From assembly GCF_001592225.1 (NCBI RefSeq), contig NZ_BCWN01000009.1, positions 59,687-123,686 on the forward strand: DNA of 64,000 nt, written 5' to 3'. The notes beneath the pieces were generated by a model, which saw only the letters and a list, made by a program, of their open reading frames with translations, was not told where the DNA came from and searched no databases. The translations under genes and the position numbers were made by a program. This document shows positions 60,764 to 64,000 of the stretch, one piece after another. How positions within the stretch are numbered: position 1 is the stretch's first letter; each line of letters opens with the position of its first letter. This stretch comes from Castellaniella caeni NBRC 101664 (GTDB lineage Bacteria; Pseudomonadota; Gammaproteobacteria; Burkholderiales; Burkholderiaceae_B).

Positions 60764-63136
60764 ATGTCCACGACCCCGCTTAGCCCTACTGCCCACGAAA
60801 TCGACCCGGCACGCGTCCTGCGCCTGCTCACCGCCGAGCTGGGCGCCCGGCCTGCCCAGATCACCGCCGCCGTCGAGCTGCTGGATTCCGGCGCCACCGT
60901 CCCCTTCATCGCCCGCTACCGGAAGGAAGCCACCGGCGGGCTGGACGACACGCTGCTGCGCCAGCTGGAGGTGCGGCTGCTGTACATCCGCGAACTTGAA
61001 GGGCGCCGCATCGCCATCCTCGACTCGATCGCCCAGCAAGGCAAGCTCGACGAGGCCTTGCAAGCCCAGATCCTGGCGGCCGACAGCAAGCAGCGCCTGG
61101 AAGACCTCTACGCCCCGTACAAGCCCAAGCGCCGCACGCGCGCGCAGATTGCCCGCGAGGCGGGGCTGGAACCCCTGGCCGACACCCTGCTGCACGACAC
61201 CGCCGCGCAGCCCGAGCCGCTCGCCGCCCAATATCTGAACCCCGAGGCAGGCTTTGCCGACGCCAAGGCCGTGCTCAACGGTGCACGCGACATTCTTGCC
61301 GAACGCTTCGCCGAACACGCCCCGCTGCTCGAAGCCCTGCGCGACACGCTCTGGAACACAGGGCTGCTTTACGCCCAGGTGGTTGCCGGCAAGGAAGGCG
61401 AAGGCGAGAAATTCCGCGACTGGTTCAACTTCAGCGAAGCCCTGCGCACCCTGCCCTCGCACCGCACCCTGGCCCTGTTGCGCGGCCGTCAACAAGGCGT
61501 GCTGGACTTGCGCCTGGGGCTTGTCGCCGACCAGGAAGCGCTCACGCCGCACCCCTGCGTGCGCCGCGTGGCCGATCTGCTCGATGTGGACGCGCGCTTT
61601 GACGCCAACGCCGACGCGCGCCAGCACTGGCTGGCCGAAGTCTGCCGCTGGACGTGGCGCGTGAAGCTCATCACCGCCTTCGAGACCGAACTCATCGGGC
61701 GCCTGCGCGAAGCCGCCGAAGCCGAAGCCATCCGCGTCTTTGCCGCCAACCTGAAAGACCTGCTGCTGGCTGCGCCCGCCGGCCCCAAGGCCGTGCTGGG
61801 GCTTGATCCGGGCATCCGCACCGGCGTGAAAGTGGCCGCCATCGACGCCACCGGCAAGCTGCTCGACACCGCTACCATCTATCCCTTCGAACCGCGTCGC
61901 GACGTCGAAGGCAGCCTGCGCACCTTGGCCGCCCTGGTGGCCCGGCATCAAATCCCCCTCATCGCCATCGGCAACGGCACGGCCTCGCGGGAAACCGAAC
62001 GGCTGGCCGCCACCCTGCGCGAGCGCCATCCCGAACTGGCCTTCGAACGCGTCGTGGTCTCCGAAGCCGGGGCCTCGGTCTATTCGGCCTCCGAGCTGGG
62101 CGCCCAGGAATTCCCCGAACTGGACGTGAGCCTGCGCGGCGCGGTCTCCATCGCCCGGCGCCTGCAAGACCCGCTGGCCGAGCTGGTAAAGATCGAACCC
62201 AAGTCGATCGGCGTGGGGCAATACCAGCACGACGTCAACCAGCGCGAGCTGGCCCGTTCGCTCGACGCCGTGATCGAAGACTGCGTCAACGCCGTCGGGG
62301 TCGATCTGAACACGGCCTCGGCGCCGTTGCTCACGCGCGTCTCGGGGCTCAATGCCAGCCTGGCGCGCAACATCGTCCAGTGGCGCGAGGCGCACGGCGC
62401 CTTTCCCAACCGCAAGGCCATCTTGCAGGTGCCGCGCTTTGGCGACAAGGCCTTCGAGCAGGCGGCGGGCTTTCTGCGCGTACCGGGGTCGGACAACCCG
62501 CTGGATGCCTCCGCCGTACACCCCGAGGCCTACCCGGTGGTGGAGCAGATCGTGCTCAAGGCGGGCCGCCCGGCCGCCCAGCTGATGGGCCAGCCCCAGG
62601 CGCTCAAGGGCCTGTCGCCCGCCGACTTCGTCACCGAACGCTTCGGCCTGCCCACCGTCCGCGACATCTTCGCCGAGCTGGAAAAACCGGGCCGCGACCC
62701 ACGCCCCGAATTCAAGACCGCGCACTTCAAGGAAGGCATCCACGACATCAAGGATCTCGCGCCCGGCATGATGCTCGAAGGCGTCGTCAGCAACGTCGCC
62801 AACTTCGGCGCCTTTGTGGACATCGGCGTACACCAGGACGGCCTGGTGCACGTGTCGGCCCTGGCCGACAAATTCGTCAAAGACCCGCGCGACGTGGTGC
62901 GCGTAGGCCAGACGGTGCAGGTGCGCGTGCTGGAAGTGGATGTGGCGCGCAAGCGCATCGCCCTGAGCATGCGCAAAGATGATCCCGAGGCGCACGGCAC
63001 CAGCCGCAAAGAGGCAGGCGCCAGGCCGGGCCGCACCGGCGCACACCCCGCGCACCGGGGTAGCCGCAGCGAACGCCCGACAGCCGCCCCGCAAGGCGCC
63101 ATGGCCGAAGCCTTCGCCCGGCTGCGCAAGAACTAG
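60764..63136 (+). CDS. tex: Transcription accessory protein Tex (YhgF)
   Basis: RNA-binding protein of 790 residues, first named from Bordetella pertussis toxin expression. The order is the Tex N-terminal helical domain (ELLDSGATVPFIARYRKEAT), a YqgF-like RNase H fold (VLGLDPGIRTGVKVAAIDAT), helix-hairpin-helix repeats (CVNAVGVDLNTASAPLLTRV) and a C-terminal S1 domain (GMMLEGVVSNVANFGAFVDI, ending RKRIALSMRKDDP). A basic Ala/Arg-rich tail of about 50 residues follows. It overlaps the convergent TetR gene by 4 bp. Confidence 0.96.
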   Translation: MSTTPLSPTAHEIDPARVLRLLTAELGARPAQITAAVELLDSGATVPFIARYRKEATGGLDDTLLRQLEVRLLYIRELEGRRIAILDSIAQQGKLDEALQAQILAADSKQRLEDLYAPYKPKRRTRAQIAREAGLEPLADTLLHDTAAQPEPLAAQYLNPEAGFADAKAVLNGARDILAERFAEHAPLLEALRDTLWNTGLLYAQVVAGKEGEGEKFRDWFNFSEALRTLPSHRTLALLRGRQQGVLDLRLGLVADQEALTPHPCVRRVADLLDVDARFDANADARQHWLAEVCRWTWRVKLITAFETELIGRLREAAEAEAIRVFAANLKDLLLAAPAGPKAVLGLDPGIRTGVKVAAIDATGKLLDTATIYPFEPRRDVEGSLRTLAALVARHQIPLIAIGNGTASRETERLAATLRERHPELAFERVVVSEAGASVYSASELGAQEFPELDVSLRGAVSIARRLQDPLAELVKIEPKSIGVGQYQHDVNQRELARSLDAVIEDCVNAVGVDLNTASAPLLTRVSGLNASLARNIVQWREAHGAFPNRKAILQVPRFGDKAFEQAAGFLRVPGSDNPLDASAVHPEAYPVVEQIVLKAGRPAAQLMGQPQALKGLSPADFVTERFGLPTVRDIFAELEKPGRDPRPEFKTAHFKEGIHDIKDLAPGMMLEGVVSNVANFGAFVDIGVHQDGLVHVSALADKFVKDPRDVVRVGQTVQVRVLEVDVARKRIALSMRKDDPEAHGTSRKEAGARPGRTGAHPAHRGSRSERPTAAPQGAMAEAFARLRKN

Positions 63137-63879
63137 TGTGTCGCCGGGGCGGCGGGCGCGGCATCCGCGCCCGCGGGCTCTGGCGGCAGCAGCGTCAACA
63201 ACAAGCGGCGATGGGCCGCACGCAAGCGGGGGATGGTCGCCCTCGCATGCGCATCGGCCTGCAGCATCTTCAGCAAGGCCGCCAGCAAAATGGGCGCATG
63301 CACGAGCTGCACCATGTCGGTCAGCGCGCTATCGCGCAACAGGCCGCTTTCCACCGCCTCGCTCACAAACAGCTGCTGCGTGCGCAGCAACTGCAGGTGG
63401 CTGGCGCGCCACTCGTCCAGGGCGCCCGGCGCCCGAGGCCCTTCGGCCAACAACAGGTGCAAGGTCCGGATGAAGCGTTCATCCTCCAGCCGCCCGTAGG
63501 CACGTTCGAGGAAATCGTCCACCCGCGCCGCCAAGTCCACCCGCGCCCGCGGCTGGCCCTGCGCCATGGGGGGGTGAAGCGGACGCTCTTCAAACAGCAG
63601 ATCGGGCAGCAGCATGCGCTGCATCAAAGCCTGAAACAAGGTCTCTTTGCTGCCGAAGTGGGCATAAAGCCCGCCCTTGGACAGACCGGCGCGCTCGGCG
63701 ATGTCGTCCATCCGCGCGGCGCCAAAACCGCTGCGGGAAAACTCGTGCAAGGCGGCATCAAGAATCTGGTCGCGGCGCTCCTGGGCGGGCAAGCGTCGGT
63801 TTCGGGGCTGGCGCGCCGCCTTGGCGGGTGACGGCCCGGCGCTCGAAGCGGGCTGGAGTTCGGATGATTTTTTGGGCAT
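63133..63879 (-). CDS. TetR-family transcriptional regulator
   Basis: A 248-residue regulator. After a Lys/Ser/Pro-rich lead of about 30 residues, the TetR DNA-binding domain reads RRDQILDAALHEFSRSGFGA, then MDDIAERAGLSKGGLYAHFG. The C-terminal ligand domain resembles TetR_C families of drug-efflux and fatty-acid regulators (LHLLLAEGPRAPGALDEWRA, LVHAPILLAALLKML). The ATG at 63879 lacks a clear ribosome site; an ATG at 63957 adds 26 unlikely residues. Its target is not in the window. Confidence 0.88.
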   Translation of the reverse strand: MPKKSSELQPASSAGPSPAKAARQPRNRRLPAQERRDQILDAALHEFSRSGFGAARMDDIAERAGLSKGGLYAHFGSKETLFQALMQRMLLPDLLFEERPLHPPMAQGQPRARVDLAARVDDFLERAYGRLEDERFIRTLHLLLAEGPRAPGALDEWRASHLQLLRTQQLFVSEAVESGLLRDSALTDMVQLVHAPILLAALLKMLQADAHARATIPRLRAAHRRLLLTLLPPEPAGADAAPAAPATH

Positions 63880-64000
63880 GAAGTTTATATATCTGCAAGC
63901 GACAGTCGATCGACAGTTCGACAATCTATAAGAAGCGTCTGAACGGTTATTGGACATAGATCAAAGCAATGACCCCGATTATCGACTAAAAAGTCGTTAA
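63880..64000. promoter_or_regulatory. AT-rich control region upstream of the TetR gene, with inverted repeats
   Basis: GTCGATCGAC (63905-63914) is a perfect palindrome flanked by repeated CTGTCG/CAGTTCG words, and CGACT-AAAA-AGTCG sits near the window end. These are candidate operators for the TetR protein or for a divergent gene beyond the edge. TATATA just upstream of the start codon could serve as a -10 element, but no matching -35 was assigned. Confidence 0.35.

Noticed and set aside
58616..63094. A single minus-strand open frame of nearly 1500 codons covering the DinG-type helicase and continuing through the region opposite tex.
   Set aside because: Only the 58616-60619 part has helicase motifs. 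The upstream part is the antisense of tex with His/Gln/Gly/Ala-rich composition typical of GC-rich shadow frames.

Overview
The window is 64 kb of GC-rich chromosome from a betaproteobacterium, most likely Burkholderiales/Alcaligenaceae close to Bordetella, Achromobacter or Pusillimonas. The pointers are an ftrABCD-type ferrous iron locus, Tex, a class I PHA synthase cluster with PhaR, a single nrdAB pair and the protein sequences of the core genes. The genus cannot be fixed from sequence reading alone. No prophage, complete IS element, rRNA operon or CRISPR array is visible.

Layout. 1-2690: the 5' part of polA (minus; its polymerase domain runs off the window) diverging from a LOG-family gene, with overlapping start codons. 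2803-5905: a basic-amino-acid ABC importer (binding protein, two permeases, ATPase) with a terminator hairpin after the binding-protein gene. 5922-6989: a hydrolase-acetyltransferase fusion. 7168-15195 (minus): the translation/transcription operon rimP-nusA-infB-rbfA-truB-typA, with a recognisable promoter and a terminator in its leader. 15428-17634 (minus): scpB-rluB. 17701-17777: the initiator tRNA-fMet, followed by a RelE/StbE-type toxin-antitoxin pair in a gene-poor stretch.

19008-33837 (plus) is the most distinctive region. It is a compact 14-gene histidine-utilisation locus: an IclR regulator, hutI-hutG-hutU-hutH-hutD, an FAD-linked 2-hydroxyacid dehydrogenase, two paralogous binding proteins, two permeases, an ATPase, a class I aminotransferase and an FMN-linked L-2-hydroxyacid dehydrogenase. 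The core enzymes take histidine to glutamate and formamide. The extra enzymes are the set expected if D- and L-imidazolelactate are oxidised to imidazolepyruvate and transaminated to histidine; this is an inference from context. Facing it is a 1971-residue helicase-nuclease (33830-39745, minus), a plausible stand-alone defence gene.

39901-49140 (minus): a small lipoprotein gene, nrdA-nrdB with two NrdR-like boxes 31 bp apart, a succinate-semialdehyde-type dehydrogenase, and a large CHASE-PAS-GGDEF-EAL protein whose GGDEF motif is GDDEF. 49337-52799 (minus): ftrABCD with a Fur-like site. 52911-55854 (minus): phaC-phaB-phaR without phaA. 56011-57734 (minus): rluD and a laccase-domain (PgeF) gene, divergent from bamD. 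The window ends with a DinG/YoaA-type helicase, tex and a TetR regulator. Terminators, promoters and operators listed below were found by eye. No computed folding, database search or alignment was possible.
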